The notes: generated from the letters alone by a model not told the origin. A stretch of DNA of 64,000 bases from Chloroflexota bacterium (GCA_016195815.1 JACPYX010000021.1:124001-188000), one strand, 5' to 3'. Positions 25,562-34,779 are shown, numbered from the stretch's first letter. Program-made: numbers and translations.

Positions 25562-26470
25562 TTAGTCGGCCTTTTTTACCGCGTGTCCGCCAAATTGATT
25601 TCGCATGGCCGCCAGCAAACGCGCCGCGTAATTCTCGCGGTCGCGGCTGACGAAGCGCATTTGCAATGCCAGCGTGATGATCGGCGCGGGCACATCGTGG
25701 TCAATCGCCTCGGCCACGGTCCAACGGCCTTCGCCGGAGTCCGCCACCCACGGCTCGATGTTGGTCAGCGACGGATCTTCTTTCAGCGCGCGCGCGGTCA
25801 GGTCCAACAGCCACGAACGCACCACGCTTCCATAGCGCCAAATCTCTGAAATCTTTGCGAGATCGAGTCCAAACTCTTTCTTGGCTTTCATAATGTTGAA
25901 ACCTTCGGCGAAAGCCTGCATCATGCCGTATTCGATTCCGTTATGAATCATCTTGACGAAGTGTCCCGCGCCGTGCGGACCGACGTGCCCCCAGCCTTGA
26001 TCTTTGCCCGGCGCCAGCGTCTCGAAAATCGGACGCATCTTTTCCACGACTTCAGCCTCGCCTCCGATCATCAGGCTGTAGCCTTCGCTGAGGCCCCACA
26101 CGCCGCCGCTCGTGCCGCTGTCGAGGAAATCAATTCCTTTTGATTCAAGTAGCGCCGCGCGGCGGATCGTATCCTTGTAATTCGAGTTGCCGCCGTCAAT
26201 GACCACATCGCCTTTTGAAAGTAAAGCGGATAATTTTTCGATGGTCTCATCCGTGGCTTGGCCGGATGGTACCATCACCCAAACGGTGCGCGGCGCTTTC
26301 AGCAGTTTGACAACTTCTTCGAGCGAGTGCGCGCCTTGCGCTCCGTTTTCGATCGCGTCTTGAATCGACTCTTCGCTGCGCGCAAAGCCAACCACGCGAT
26401 GTCCGCCGCGCACAAGACGCGTAGCCATGTTCAATCCCATCTTGCCCAAACCGATCATTGCGAGTTCCAT
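25562..26470 (-). CDS. gnd: 6-phosphogluconate dehydrogenase, decarboxylating (short form)
   Basis: A 302-residue enzyme of the short, tetrameric GndA-like class. It has the dinucleotide fold [19 protein letters not shown], the substrate loop [10 protein letters not shown], and the catalytic [12 protein letters not shown] and [12 protein letters not shown] (Lys and His region). It converts 6-phosphogluconate to ribulose 5-phosphate and CO2. The coenzyme residue after strand 2 reads GFARSEES, with Arg suggesting NADP use, though short forms often prefer NAD. It lies between pgl and zwf. Confidence 0.95.
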   Translation of the reverse strand: MELAMIGLGKMGLNMATRLVRGGHRVVGFARSEESIQDAIENGAQGAHSLEEVVKLLKAPRTVWVMVPSGQATDETIEKLSALLSKGDVVIDGGNSNYKDTIRRAALLESKGIDFLDSGTSGGVWGLSEGYSLMIGGEAEVVEKMRPIFETLAPGKDQGWGHVGPHGAGHFVKMIHNGIEYGMMQAFAEGFNIMKAKKEFGLDLAKISEIWRYGSVVRSWLLDLTARALKEDPSLTNIEPWVADSGEGRWTVAEAIDHDVPAPIITLALQMRFVSRDRENYAARLLAAMRNQFGGHAVKKAD

Positions 26471-26488
26471 TAAATTTTTCTCCTCGAA

Positions 26489-26522
26489 TATTTTTTATAA
26501 TCTGTGTAATCTGTAGATCATC
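26489..26522. repeat. Dispersed AATCTGTGTAATCTGTAG repeat
   Basis: The pgl-gnd spacer holds TATAATCTGTGTAATCTGTA, tandem AATCTGT units. Such units commonly accompany the ACCACAGAGAACACGGAG-type repeats like the one at 31601. The function is unknown. Confidence 0.4.
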
Positions 26523-27265
26523 TACCAAAGTTTGCCTGCCGCGCTTTGATCCACCATCCAGGTCAATTCTCCGTCCGCCGGGCGGATGCGTTGCGCGGGC
26601 AATTGTTCAGGACGATATTCGCCATACAAGACGTTCGCAAGCATTTCGGACTTGCTTTCACCGCTCACCAGAAAAACGATTTGCCGCGCGGCGTTGAAAA
26701 CGCGCGGCGTGAGAGTCACGCGGTTGGCGGGCCGGCCCTGATATTGCGCGGTGACGGCCAGCGTCGCAGTGGATACATCTACTTCCGAACCGGGAAAGAG
26801 CGAAGCCGTGTGACCGTCATTGCCCATGCCGAGCAAAACCAAATCGAAACGCGGCCAATCCAACGGAGCGGATGCGAATTGCTTGAGGACCAGGGCGTAG
26901 TTGAGGGCGGCGGTCTCCGGCTCGAGGTCTGATTGGACGCGGTGAATGTTCCCCGTTGGAATCGGCGCGTATCCCAGTAAAACATCGTGAGCCTGCCGGT
27001 AATTGTTTTCCAAATCTTCGGGCGGCACACAACGTTCGTCGCCCCAAAATACGTGAACGCGCGGCCAGTCCACTTGCTCGCGGTATGGAGATTGCGCCAG
27101 CAACTTGTACAACTTCAATGGCGTACTGCCGCCGCTGAACGCGGTCAGAAACCGGCCGCGCTCCATAATGGCCCGCGCCGACGATTCGATGAACAGCAAG
27201 GCCGCGGCCGCGCTGAGCGTCTCCAAGTCTGCGAAGATACGAACTTCAGGATTTAAGTTTGTCAA
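26522..27265 (-). CDS. pgl: 6-phosphogluconolactonase
   Basis: A 247-residue lactonase of the NagB/RpiA/Pgl fold. Family blocks are LTAFSGGSTPLKLY, WPRVHVFWGDERCVPPEDLENNYRQ and LVLLGMGNDGHTASLFPGS. It hydrolyses the lactone made by Zwf to 6-phosphogluconate. As first gene of the minus-strand operon pgl-gnd-zwf it completes the three oxidative pentose-phosphate steps, giving NADPH and ribulose 5-phosphate. Confidence 0.95.
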   Translation of the reverse strand: MTNLNPEVRIFADLETLSAAAALLFIESSARAIMERGRFLTAFSGGSTPLKLYKLLAQSPYREQVDWPRVHVFWGDERCVPPEDLENNYRQAHDVLLGYAPIPTGNIHRVQSDLEPETAALNYALVLKQFASAPLDWPRFDLVLLGMGNDGHTASLFPGSEVDVSTATLAVTAQYQGRPANRVTLTPRVFNAARQIVFLVSGESKSEMLANVLYGEYRPEQLPAQRIRPADGELTWMVDQSAAGKLW

Positions 27266-27355
27266 TGTTTTGGATTATACGTCCGTTTGCAGATAAACAA
27301 GCAAAATCTTATCAGGCTGACCAGTCCGATGTAAAATGGTGTGACGCACTCAACC

Positions 27356-28213
27356 ATGCCCATCATTGATCTTAAACGACTCACAACGCATCGCACCCGC
27401 ACCTTTGGCCTGCCGCCCGCCAAACCGCTTTCATCTCCATCCCAGGCCTTGACCTTCGTCAACAAACGCGGCTTCGTTTACTTCTGGCCGATCAAAGGCA
27501 TTGACCTGCCCAATCTGTGGATGGCGGCCGCGGGGAATCGTCCCGTCGCGGATGCGCACGATGATCCGGGTCACGTCACGTGGCGCTGGAAGGACGACGC
27601 GCTCCCGAAACGAATCTGGTATTACGCCAAAATCCTGCGCCGCAAAGCGACCATGATCTCGCTGGATGTGGTTCCATATTTTTACGCGCTGTCTCGAAAT
27701 TACGGTTCGCCCGAAGAAGATCATATCATCGCTTACGAGGAAGGCCGCCTGACTCTGGCGGCAAAGAATATTTATGACGCCTTGTTGAAAGAAGGCGCGC
27801 TGGATTCGATTTCGCTCCGCAAAGCCGCACGCATGACCAGCGCCAAAGAATCCGAATGGAATCGCGCTCTCGAAGATTTGCAAATGGATTTTAAGATACT
27901 GCCGGTCGGCGTTGCGGAAGCGGGCGCGTGGAAATATGCTTTTATTTATCAAATTACCGCGCGGCACTATCCCGATTTGCCGGAGAAAGCGCGCGTGATT
28001 ACCGAGTCTCAGGCGCGGACAAAATTGCTGGAACTGTATTTTGAATCGGTCGGCGCGGCGCAGGCGCGGGATGTCAATAAATTGTTCGGCTGGGGAAATG
28101 ATTTGAGCGCACGCGCCATTACGAAATTAATGGAAAGTGGAAAGTTGAAACTGGCCGAACATCCGAAACAAAAAGGCGAATGGCTGGCGTTATCTTTGCT
28201 GTGTTCCCGGTAA
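27356..28213 (+). CDS. AlkZ/YcaQ-like winged-helix protein (possible DNA glycosylase relative)
   Basis: A 285-residue protein. The middle and C-terminal parts have repeated winged-helix-like segments (TLAAKNIYDALLKEGALDSISLRKAARMTSAKESEWNRALEDLQMDFKILPVG), which match the pattern of the AlkZ/YcaQ family that unhooks interstrand crosslinks. The catalytic QxD/QxQ motif of that family was not identified, so activity is uncertain. I take the ATG at 27356; a GTG at 27341 is possible. A TAAAAT -10 candidate at about 27331 implies a short leader. It diverges from pgl. Confidence 0.55.
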   Translation: MPIIDLKRLTTHRTRTFGLPPAKPLSSPSQALTFVNKRGFVYFWPIKGIDLPNLWMAAAGNRPVADAHDDPGHVTWRWKDDALPKRIWYYAKILRRKATMISLDVVPYFYALSRNYGSPEEDHIIAYEEGRLTLAAKNIYDALLKEGALDSISLRKAARMTSAKESEWNRALEDLQMDFKILPVGVAEAGAWKYAFIYQITARHYPDLPEKARVITESQARTKLLELYFESVGAAQARDVNKLFGWGNDLSARAITKLMESGKLKLAEHPKQKGEWLALSLLCSR

Positions 28214-28329
28214 TGAATTCCAGTCCGCAACGTCTTCGGATTTTCTGCGTAAATCAAGATGGGCTTGGCGAAAACTTGAATTTGTTATAGACTGAATTTG
28301 TAAATCCTAATTAATATGAGGAGAGTGCA

Positions 28330-28878
28330 ATGAACAAAGAGAATCGAACGCAACTGATCCTCGGCATCCTGTTGATCCTGGCAGGCGCATGGTTTGTGGC
28401 CGTGCGGCAGGTCCCGGCCTTGAAAACGTGGGTTGATATCCAATTTGAATGGCCCTTTTACGTTATTGGCGCGGGAGCATTGCTCCTGCTTATCGGCTTG
28501 CTGACGGGCGCGCCGCGCATGGCGATCCCTGCTGCGATTGTGGCCGGCGTGGGCGGGATTTTGTATTACCAGAATCTCAACAACGACTGGGAATCGTGGT
28601 CGTTCTTGTGGACTCTCATTCCCGGCTTTGCGGGCATTGGAAATATTTTAGCCGGCTTGTTCGGCGATGACACGCGGCGCAGTTTGGGACGCGGCATCAA
28701 TTTGTTGGTGATCAGCGCGGTATTGTTCCTGGTCTTTGCCGCTTTTTTCAAACGCCTGAATATCCTCGGTGATTACGGCCCGGCGGCATTGTTGATCTTC
28801 CTCGGCCTGTATGTCATCGGGCGCGGCCTGATGCGTTCGCGCAAATCATCCGGTGGGGGCCCGAATGCGCCGCGCTGA
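28330..28878 (+). CDS. Small integral membrane protein (DUF5668/LiaI-like)
   Basis: A 182-residue membrane protein with about five helices, beginning with the pattern LILGILLILAGAWFVAV typical of LiaI/LiaF-type membrane domains. It has a ribosome site AGGAGAG and overlaps the next gene, which carries a related N-terminus and a LiaF-like C-terminus. The three consecutive genes (to 30340) look like one operon for an envelope-associated module; the role is unknown. Confidence 0.7.
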   Translation: MNKENRTQLILGILLILAGAWFVAVRQVPALKTWVDIQFEWPFYVIGAGALLLLIGLLTGAPRMAIPAAIVAGVGGILYYQNLNNDWESWSFLWTLIPGFAGIGNILAGLFGDDTRRSLGRGINLLVISAVLFLVFAAFFKRLNILGDYGPAALLIFLGLYVIGRGLMRSRKSSGGGPNAPR

Positions 28879-29671
28879 AATTTTTTGGGGAACCCTGCTC
28901 GTCCTGCTCGGTGCCTTGTTCTTTTTGAAGGCCGCCGGATATTTGACGGGCGATGTCTTCGGCTGGTTCTGGCCGTTGTTTATCATTGCCATCGGCGCGT
29001 GGATTTTGATCGGCGGCGCGCTGCGCGTCAACTTTGAGAACGCGGTGAAATTCTCGGTGCCGCTGGATGGCGCGAAAGAGGCCAGCCTGTCCATCAGCCA
29101 CGGCGCGGGGCACATTGATCTGCGCGCCGGCGCAAACGCGGGCGATTTTTTAACCGGCACAGCCGGAACCGGGATGAATCAGTCATCCCGATTAAACGGG
29201 GACAGGCTCGAGGTCCGCATTGAAGCGGGACCGAGCTTCATGCCGTTCATCGGGCCGGAGGGCGGCATCTGGCAATATCGCCTCAACCCGGACCTGCCAA
29301 CGGCGATCAAAATTGAATCGGGCGCCAGCCGCCTCGACATTGATCTCACCGACCTGCGCGTGACTCTGTTTTCATTCAACGGCGGCGCGAGCCGTCTTAA
29401 TCTGACTTTGCCCGCGCGTATGGAGAATGTTCTGGTTGATATAGAAGCCGGCGCGGCCAGCATTGACCTGCAAGTGCCGCAAGGCGTGGCGATGCGTTTC
29501 CGCACGAAGAGCGTCGGCTCGTTGAACATTGACGAGAGCCGCTGGCCGCGCCGCGAAGACGGCATCTACCAATCATCGGATTATGACTCGGCGAAATATC
29601 GCGCCGAGGTCACGATTGACGGCGGCGCGACTTCAATCACCGTTCGCGCCGCTAACACCGGCGGCGCATGA
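28865..29671 (+). CDS. LiaF-like membrane protein with toast-rack beta domain
   Basis: A 268-residue protein. Residues 5-55 form two membrane helices (IFWGTLLVLLGALFFLKAAGYL and FWPLFIIAIGAWILIGG). The remainder is a repetitive beta domain with GAG-HIDLRAG, GASRLDIDLTDL, GASRLNLTLP, GAASIDLQVP and GATSITV repeats, typical of DUF2154/LiaF toast-rack folds. In Bacillus, LiaF restrains an envelope-stress kinase; no two-component system is adjacent here. The start ATG at 28865 lies inside the previous gene, with a 14-base overlap. Confidence 0.8.
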   Translation: MRRAEIFWGTLLVLLGALFFLKAAGYLTGDVFGWFWPLFIIAIGAWILIGGALRVNFENAVKFSVPLDGAKEASLSISHGAGHIDLRAGANAGDFLTGTAGTGMNQSSRLNGDRLEVRIEAGPSFMPFIGPEGGIWQYRLNPDLPTAIKIESGASRLDIDLTDLRVTLFSFNGGASRLNLTLPARMENVLVDIEAGAASIDLQVPQGVAMRFRTKSVGSLNIDESRWPRREDGIYQSSDYDSAKYRAEVTIDGGATSITVRAANTGGA

Positions 29672-29719
29672 TTTGTTTAGCAAATCATGCGAGACGGCAA
29701 GGTGCATTAGGAGGATGAG

Positions 29720-30340
29720 ATGAAACGCTTTGATTTTCGCATCTGGATCGGTGCGGGTTTGATCCTGCTCGGCGTGCTGATGTTGCTGGAACGCTTTGGG
29801 TTATTTCGCGGCGCGGCCGATCTCTTCTGGGGCCTGGTTTTTGTAGCGGGCGGAGCATATTTCTTATATCGTTTTGCAACCAACATGCGTGGCGAGTGGT
29901 GGGCGGCCATTCCCGGTTTCGCGATGCTCGGCATCGGCGCGGACGGTTTGCTTTCGCGCGTTGTGGGGGATTGGAGCGGCTTCTTCTTCCTCGGCCTGCT
30001 GGGTGCGGGATTCTTCGCAGTCTATTTGAGTGACCGCGGGCGTTGGTGGGCGTTGATCCCCGGCGGTGTGCTGGTGACACTTGGATTCGTATCTGTTCTC
30101 ACCGATGTGTACGGTGCGCGCGAAACGGGCGGCTTTTTCTTCCTCGGTCTGGGCATCACCTTTTTGCTGGTGGCAATTCTGGCCTCTTTGCAATGGGCAT
30201 ATATTCCCGGTGTCATCCTGCTCGCGATGGGTGCAGTGCTCGGATCGTCTTATGCTGGCGCGCTTAACTACATCTGGCCTGCGGCCTTGATTCTGGCGGG
30301 GCTGGCGCTGATCTTGCAATTTCTTCGCCCCAAAAAATAG
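29720..30340 (+). CDS. Polytopic membrane protein, function unknown
   Basis: A 206-residue protein with about seven membrane helices and three repeats of the pattern RGRWWALIPGGVL / GEWWAAIPGFAML / WAYIPGVILLAMG, which suggests internal duplication. It has a strong ribosome site AGGAGGATGAG and is the last gene before a perfect terminator. It belongs with the two preceding LiaI/LiaF-like genes by spacing (48 bases) and composition. Confidence 0.65.
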   Translation: MKRFDFRIWIGAGLILLGVLMLLERFGLFRGAADLFWGLVFVAGGAYFLYRFATNMRGEWWAAIPGFAMLGIGADGLLSRVVGDWSGFFFLGLLGAGFFAVYLSDRGRWWALIPGGVLVTLGFVSVLTDVYGARETGGFFFLGLGITFLLVAILASLQWAYIPGVILLAMGAVLGSSYAGALNYIWPAALILAGLALILQFLRPKK

Positions 30341-30351
30341 TGTATTGAATG

Positions 30352-30381
30352 TAAGAGGCCCTGTGCGCACAGGGCCTCTTA
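30352..30381. terminator. Perfect 30-base palindrome, bidirectional terminator
   Basis: TAAGAGGCCCTGTGC followed by its exact reverse complement GCACAGGGCCTCTTA. It ends the plus-strand membrane operon and the convergent cNMP-binding gene, whose stop lies within it. Confidence 0.85.
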
Positions 30382-30834
30382 TGTTTGAATATTGTTTTGC
30401 AATATGTCCCTGACTTGATCTTCGGCATTCTTCCAGCGTGGTGAGACGACTTCGGCCAATTTTTCCATGATGAAACGACCGGTATCAGGATGTGTGACGC
30501 ACAGATGTCTCAAATCGGCTCCGCGAATGCGAATTGATTTCAGCCTGGTTAGGCTGACTGCGCTCGAGGCGTAGGCTTCTCCGCCGACGACGGAAGACCA
30601 GCCGAAAACATCTCCAGCATGAAGACGGGTGAGGGTGATCTTCGGCCCATCGTAAGGTTTGTATTGAATCCCTATGATGCCGCGCACGATCAAGTAAAGA
30701 TAAACAGCAGCATCCCCTCGCTCGAAAATTATCGTCTCAGTGGGCGCGCTGAAAGTTTCGAATAAGGGGTCGAGCAGTTTCAATTGTTCGCTGGTCAGAT
30801 CTTTCAGGAATGGGATTTTCAAGTCGGTATTCAT
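30379..30834 (-). CDS. Cyclic-nucleotide-binding domain protein without DNA-binding domain
   Basis: A 151-residue protein that is almost entirely a CRP-type cNMP-binding beta-roll: ETIIFERGDAAVYLYLIVRGIIGI, then RLHAGDVFGWSSVVGGEAYASSAVS, where the phosphate-binding cassette lies. The chain stops after helix C, so no helix-turn-helix is present. It may sense a nucleotide or act as a partner protein. I place the start at 30834 (MNTDLKIPFL), where the domain begins. It converges on the membrane operon. Confidence 0.8.
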   Translation of the reverse strand: MNTDLKIPFLKDLTSEQLKLLDPLFETFSAPTETIIFERGDAAVYLYLIVRGIIGIQYKPYDGPKITLTRLHAGDVFGWSSVVGGEAYASSAVSLTRLKSIRIRGADLRHLCVTHPDTGRFIMEKLAEVVSPRWKNAEDQVRDILQNNIQT

Positions 30835-31038
30835 GTGCCTGTATGGTAGCCCACAGATAAGGCGGTTTTCTAGTAATGAATTTCCTAAAAGCACCGACGT
30901 TCATCCTTTTTTCGCGCCACGCCGTTTGGTTTACGGCGCGATTAGCTGTTCATGTGAAGTAAGATTGGCGTGGGTTGGCGCAATCAATGAACCGAATCTC
31001 GAAAAAATATATCCCTGATCATTAAGGAGTGGTTGTTT

Positions 31039-31500
31039 ATGGAAGCAAAAGTAAGCTGGCAAAAAGAAATGTCATTCGTGGGTGTGGCAGACAGCGGTTT
31101 TGAAATTAAGCTTGATAGTCACTCCGGGCCGCAAAGTGGCGCCGGGCCGGTGGAATTGGTAGCGATCTCTTTGGCGGGTTGTACGGCAATGGATGTGATC
31201 TCGATCCTAACCAAGAAACAACAGGCTGTAACAAGTTTCGACGTTAAAGTCCATGCAGAGCGCGCCGATGATTATCCCAAGGTGATTACCAGAGCTGTGT
31301 TGGAATATATCGTTGTCGGCCACCACCTGGATGAGGCGGCGCTTATCCGGGCTATCGAACTCTCAATGACGAAATACTGTCCGGTACATGCCATGCTCAG
31401 CAAGGCCTTCGCGATTGATTTGCAATATTCGATCTATGAGGATGATGGTGAAGGAAAACGAAGGCTGGTCAGGCAGGGAGTATATCAACACCCTCAGTGA
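31039..31500 (+). CDS. OsmC/Ohr-family peroxiredoxin-like protein
   Basis: A 153-residue OsmC-family protein with both redox cysteines, in LAGCTAMDVIS and KYCPVHAML, at the usual spacing of about 65 residues. The family reduces organic hydroperoxides; this YhfA-like subgroup has an SGPQSGAGPVELV segment before the first Cys. The ribosome site is AAGGAG with a 10-base spacer to the ATG at 31039. It is monocistronic, flanked by its own terminator. Confidence 0.9.
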   Translation: MEAKVSWQKEMSFVGVADSGFEIKLDSHSGPQSGAGPVELVAISLAGCTAMDVISILTKKQQAVTSFDVKVHAERADDYPKVITRAVLEYIVVGHHLDEAALIRAIELSMTKYCPVHAMLSKAFAIDLQYSIYEDDGEGKRRLVRQGVYQHPQ

Positions 31501-31503
31501 TTT

Positions 31504-31550
31504 GATAAAAATAACAGTGGCGTGCAGTTTTAGCCACTGTTATTTTTATC
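31504..31550 (+). terminator. Intrinsic terminator after the OsmC gene
   Basis: GATAAAAATAACAGTGGC (31504-31521) and GCCACTGTTATTTTTATC (31533-31550) form a perfect 18-bp stem with an 11-base loop. Confidence 0.9.
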
Positions 31551-31600
31551 TTAGCCGGTGTTTTTTTAAAGTCCGAATATTATGTGAGAAAAGAACATTA

Positions 31601-31660
31601 ACCACAGAGAACACGGAGTCCACCAAATATTTTAAAGGTTTTCTCCGTGATCTCTATGGT
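31601..31660. repeat. ACCACAGAGAACACGGAG inverted repeat
   Basis: The arms 31601-31618 and 31643-31660 are complementary at 16 of 18 positions around a 24-base AT-rich loop. This resembles the dispersed ACCACAGAG...CTCTGTGGT intergenic elements known from many environmental bacterial genomes; origin and function are not established. Confidence 0.6.
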
Positions 31661-31685
31661 AAAAAGGCCTTTAAGAAACAGTCTC

Positions 31686-33185
31686 TTATGGATTTGGATC
31701 CGCTATTATACGGCTATAAAGATCCGAACATTCGCAGGCTTGTACAACCTGTCCATTGCGCCTGAGTGTGCCAAGATAAGGCCTGGCGCCTTTTTCGGCA
31801 ATCCAGCCTTGCAGGTTAAAAGCCAGCGGACCGTAAGCGGGAATCCATTCGCCGTTGTATCTGCGGGCAATTTGAATGTGCGTGCCGGTAGACCGTCCTC
31901 CTTCGCAGGATGGATAGCCAAGCGGGTCGCCGGCTTTCACGGCCTGTCCAACTGGAGCGCGCATTTTTGTGGAGATGTGCAGGTAAAAAATGGTCCAGCC
32001 GGTGCGTTCATCGCCATCGCCATCCAAATCGAGGATTAGCACGCCGGTCTCCACGCGGACAACCAGGCCGTCGGCCATGGCGATGCTAAATTCCTGCGGT
32101 TCAGCCTCCGCACAGCCGCTGAATTCGGTGGGTGGCGCAAAATCGAGGGCAGAGAGCGGTTCGCCTTCTCCAAGAGCGGGGTGCGGTGCTCCGGTATAGG
32201 TCCAGACATGACCGGCGCCGAAAGGTAGAAGTAACGGCGGTTGTTGGAGGTTGCCGGGGATGAGAACAGCAGGATTCTGCCATGCATCACCGAAAAGATC
32301 TGTGTAAGTCTGTGCCAATCCGTCTGAACCAACGGCGCGTTCGTACTCCGTGCCGGAGAGGATGCGGGAAAAATAATATTGCACGCCTACCGAGGCGGCA
32401 TTCTGCCACGGGTCTGGCCGGATCAAAGTGCCGTCGGGTAAATCGAAGGAGGTCAGGTTTCCGATCCTCCAGCCATAGTAGCCGTTATTAAGTGTGTTGG
32501 CGGCCCAAAGTAGCTGTAGGTATAAACCTCGTTCGAACGGTCCGGCATTGCCGAGCAAATAAAGCCGCTTTGGTATTTCAGGTTCAGACAGCGCACCGGT
32601 CTGATATTCCAGAATGGCCAGGAGTAAACGCGGGCTAACGCTGAATTTTGTGGCAACATACTCCACGATCTGCGCGCCAGTGCGGTTTTCGCTGCCGGCA
32701 TAGGCTCGATAATTGTTGAGCCAGCCGTTCGGATGCGCGGCGACAAAGGCCGAGGTGTTGAAGCCAACCTGCATTGGGCCATTGACGAAAGCTCCGTCTG
32801 GGATGATCTTGAATGGGCTGGCCCATAAAGCCTGGTAGTAAACGGGAATCTTCATTGGCAGGCCGGGCGGCATGGTGGTTGCATTGGCAGGGATGATCGG
32901 GTTGGCGGCCATGATCTCGGCCACTGTGGTGTTGAAATGCGATGCAAGAGCCGGGATCGTGTCGCCGGATTGCGCGGTGTAATCCACCAGTTCGCCGGGT
33001 TTGTATGGGGGACGAGTTGGCAGAGGCGTGGGTGAAATGGAAACGGAATCCGCTGCAGGGCCCGCGGGAGGCGTGCGTAGTTCGAGTCCGATTGCAAGCT
33101 GGGACGGTTTGAATGGTGAGCAGGCGGACAGCACAACTATCGCTGCCGATAAAAAACTCAATAGTGAAAGGAACTTTTTATTCAT
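31686..33185 (-). CDS. LysM/M23-like lipoprotein, catalytic residues lost
   Basis: A 499-residue lipoprotein (lipobox VLSAC). After a Pro/Thr linker come a LysM domain (YTAQSGDTIPALASHFN) at about residues 68-112, a helical middle domain (SVSPRLLLAILEYQ) and a C-terminal M23 peptidase-like domain. It is the third of three tandem paralogues. The zinc sites are altered: the HGxWD of its sisters reads HPALG (Asp to Gly) and the HVH reads HIQ (His to Gln), so it should not be an active metallopeptidase. It may bind peptidoglycan or regulate a sister. Its start overlaps the upstream paralogue by 8 bases. Confidence 0.85.
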   Translation of the reverse strand: MNKKFLSLLSFLSAAIVVLSACSPFKPSQLAIGLELRTPPAGPAADSVSISPTPLPTRPPYKPGELVDYTAQSGDTIPALASHFNTTVAEIMAANPIIPANATTMPPGLPMKIPVYYQALWASPFKIIPDGAFVNGPMQVGFNTSAFVAAHPNGWLNNYRAYAGSENRTGAQIVEYVATKFSVSPRLLLAILEYQTGALSEPEIPKRLYLLGNAGPFERGLYLQLLWAANTLNNGYYGWRIGNLTSFDLPDGTLIRPDPWQNAASVGVQYYFSRILSGTEYERAVGSDGLAQTYTDLFGDAWQNPAVLIPGNLQQPPLLLPFGAGHVWTYTGAPHPALGEGEPLSALDFAPPTEFSGCAEAEPQEFSIAMADGLVVRVETGVLILDLDGDGDERTGWTIFYLHISTKMRAPVGQAVKAGDPLGYPSCEGGRSTGTHIQIARRYNGEWIPAYGPLAFNLQGWIAEKGARPYLGTLRRNGQVVQACECSDLYSRIIADPNP

Positions 33186-34779
33186 TTGGTGTGCGAACGA
33201 TTAGGGATTTGGAGGAGCCGAAGGGTTCTGCGGGAATGATTGTATCACCCTTGACCAGGCCGCCTTCATACGGCTTCTGTCCGGCGCGGGCAATCCACCC
33301 GCTCAAGTTGAAGGGTATCGGGCCGTCGGCGGTAATCCATTCGCCGTTGTATTTTCGGACCAGATGCACATGTGTGCCGGTGGTTATTCCGCCTTCGCAG
33401 GATGCGTGACCGACGCGCTCATCCGTCTGTACCCATTTGCCGGCCGGGGCGCGATCCTTGGTCCCGATGTGCAGATAGACTAGGTCCCAGCCGGTTTGTT
33501 CGTAGCCGTCGCCATCCAGGTCAATGATGAGTACGCCGGGCGCGGAGCGGACAACCAGGCCGGGCGCAGAAGCTACCAGCCATTTTTCCGATACATCGCA
33601 GCCGCCTTTGCTGGTGGTGGGGGCAAGATCAAGAGCGGCGAGGGGGCCATTTGTATCCCATGCGCCGTGCGGGCCGCCGGTTAGATTCCATTGCCGGTTC
33701 GGTTCGAAGGGCAGGACGAGCGGCGGTTGTTTCAGGTCCGCTGGAAAGATCGAGCCAACCTGTTCGGCGCGCGCCCATGGGTCTCCGAACATTTGAATAT
33801 ACACGGCCGGAAAGCCGCTGTTTGGGTCAATCATTTGCGACCATTGCGATTGACTGCGCAGGCGCGAAAAGAGATACTGAATGGCAACCGTGCCGGCGTT
33901 CAGGCGCGGGTCAAGCCGCAGTTTTATACCGTCGGTAAAAGTCAGTTCGGTTAACTGGCCGGTTCGCCAGCCGTAATATCCGTACGAAAGCTGATCCACC
34001 GCCCAGACCATTTGGCTGAACATGCCTTTGTAGATCTGGTTTTGGTAGCCCATTGGATAGTCGGTACGAAATGAGTCCACCGGCTGACCGCGCACCCAGC
34101 GGCTTTCATAATCGAGAACTGCAAGCAGGAGCCGCGGGTTAATGGAATTCTCGTAGGCGATGCGTTTGATGATGTCATCGCCTGTCGTCCAGCCGGTGGA
34201 GCCAAGATATTCACGATACTTGCTCAAATATCCGCCCGACTGTTTGATGTAAGCCGAGATGTTGAAATCAATTGCGGTGGCTGAAAAAACCAATTCGCTG
34301 TCGGGGATGATTTGGATATTGGGCGTGGTTTTCTCTGTGATGCGATCCGGGATGACAAGCAATGTGCCTGAAGGAATCATGGCCTGTTCGGGCAGCGACG
34401 CATCGCTTTGGATCTCGGACGGGCTCACGTTAAATCGGGCGGCCAGCGCCGGAAGCGTGTCTCCGCTTTGCGAGTAGTAAAGTACGGATGGCGTATCAGA
34501 TTTCGGTGTGAGTGTGGCTTCGAGACCGGGAGTCTTGTTCGACGGCGTTTGCAGTGTGGATGATGTTTGCGCGATTTTGGTCGGTGTCGGTGTGAAGGTG
34601 CTGGTTGGGAGCGGAGGCAGAGTCGCAGTATCGGTGGCCGTTGGGGTGTCCGGGATGAACGGCGCGGGGAAGATGACCTCCGCTGTTGGCGTGGAATACG
34701 TTCCCCATAGCGAAGAGGATTGTCCGCAGGAAGTCAGTATTATGGATGCAATTATGAGGAAGGGAAAGAGTCGTTTCAC
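33178..34779 (-). CDS. LysM/M23 peptidase lipoprotein
   Basis: A 533-residue lipoprotein starting at GTG 34779, with the signal VKRLFPFLIIASIILTSCGQ. It has a Thr/Pro linker, a LysM domain (YYSQSGDTLPALAARFNVSPSEI), a helical domain (NPRLLLAVLDYESRW) and an M23 domain with intact zinc motifs HGAWD and THVHL plus a YNGEW block. It should cleave peptidoglycan cross-bridges or stem peptides outside the membrane. It is the middle of three tandem paralogues and overlaps the next one, so they are co-transcribed. Confidence 0.88.
   Translation of the reverse strand: MKRLFPFLIIASIILTSCGQSSSLWGTYSTPTAEVIFPAPFIPDTPTATDTATLPPLPTSTFTPTPTKIAQTSSTLQTPSNKTPGLEATLTPKSDTPSVLYYSQSGDTLPALAARFNVSPSEIQSDASLPEQAMIPSGTLLVIPDRITEKTTPNIQIIPDSELVFSATAIDFNISAYIKQSGGYLSKYREYLGSTGWTTGDDIIKRIAYENSINPRLLLAVLDYESRWVRGQPVDSFRTDYPMGYQNQIYKGMFSQMVWAVDQLSYGYYGWRTGQLTELTFTDGIKLRLDPRLNAGTVAIQYLFSRLRSQSQWSQMIDPNSGFPAVYIQMFGDPWARAEQVGSIFPADLKQPPLVLPFEPNRQWNLTGGPHGAWDTNGPLAALDLAPTTSKGGCDVSEKWLVASAPGLVVRSAPGVLIIDLDGDGYEQTGWDLVYLHIGTKDRAPAGKWVQTDERVGHASCEGGITTGTHVHLVRKYNGEWITADGPIPFNLSGWIARAGQKPYEGGLVKGDTIIPAEPFGSSKSLIVRTPNE

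Noticed and set aside
32298-32331. Repeat-like sequence (ctgtgtaagtctgtg) inside the third LysM/M23 gene
   Set aside because: The encoded segment (AQTYTDLFGDAW) aligns with the same region of the two paralogues (VYIQMFGDPW, TYSFLFGNPF), so it is ordinary protein sequence and not an inserted repeat.
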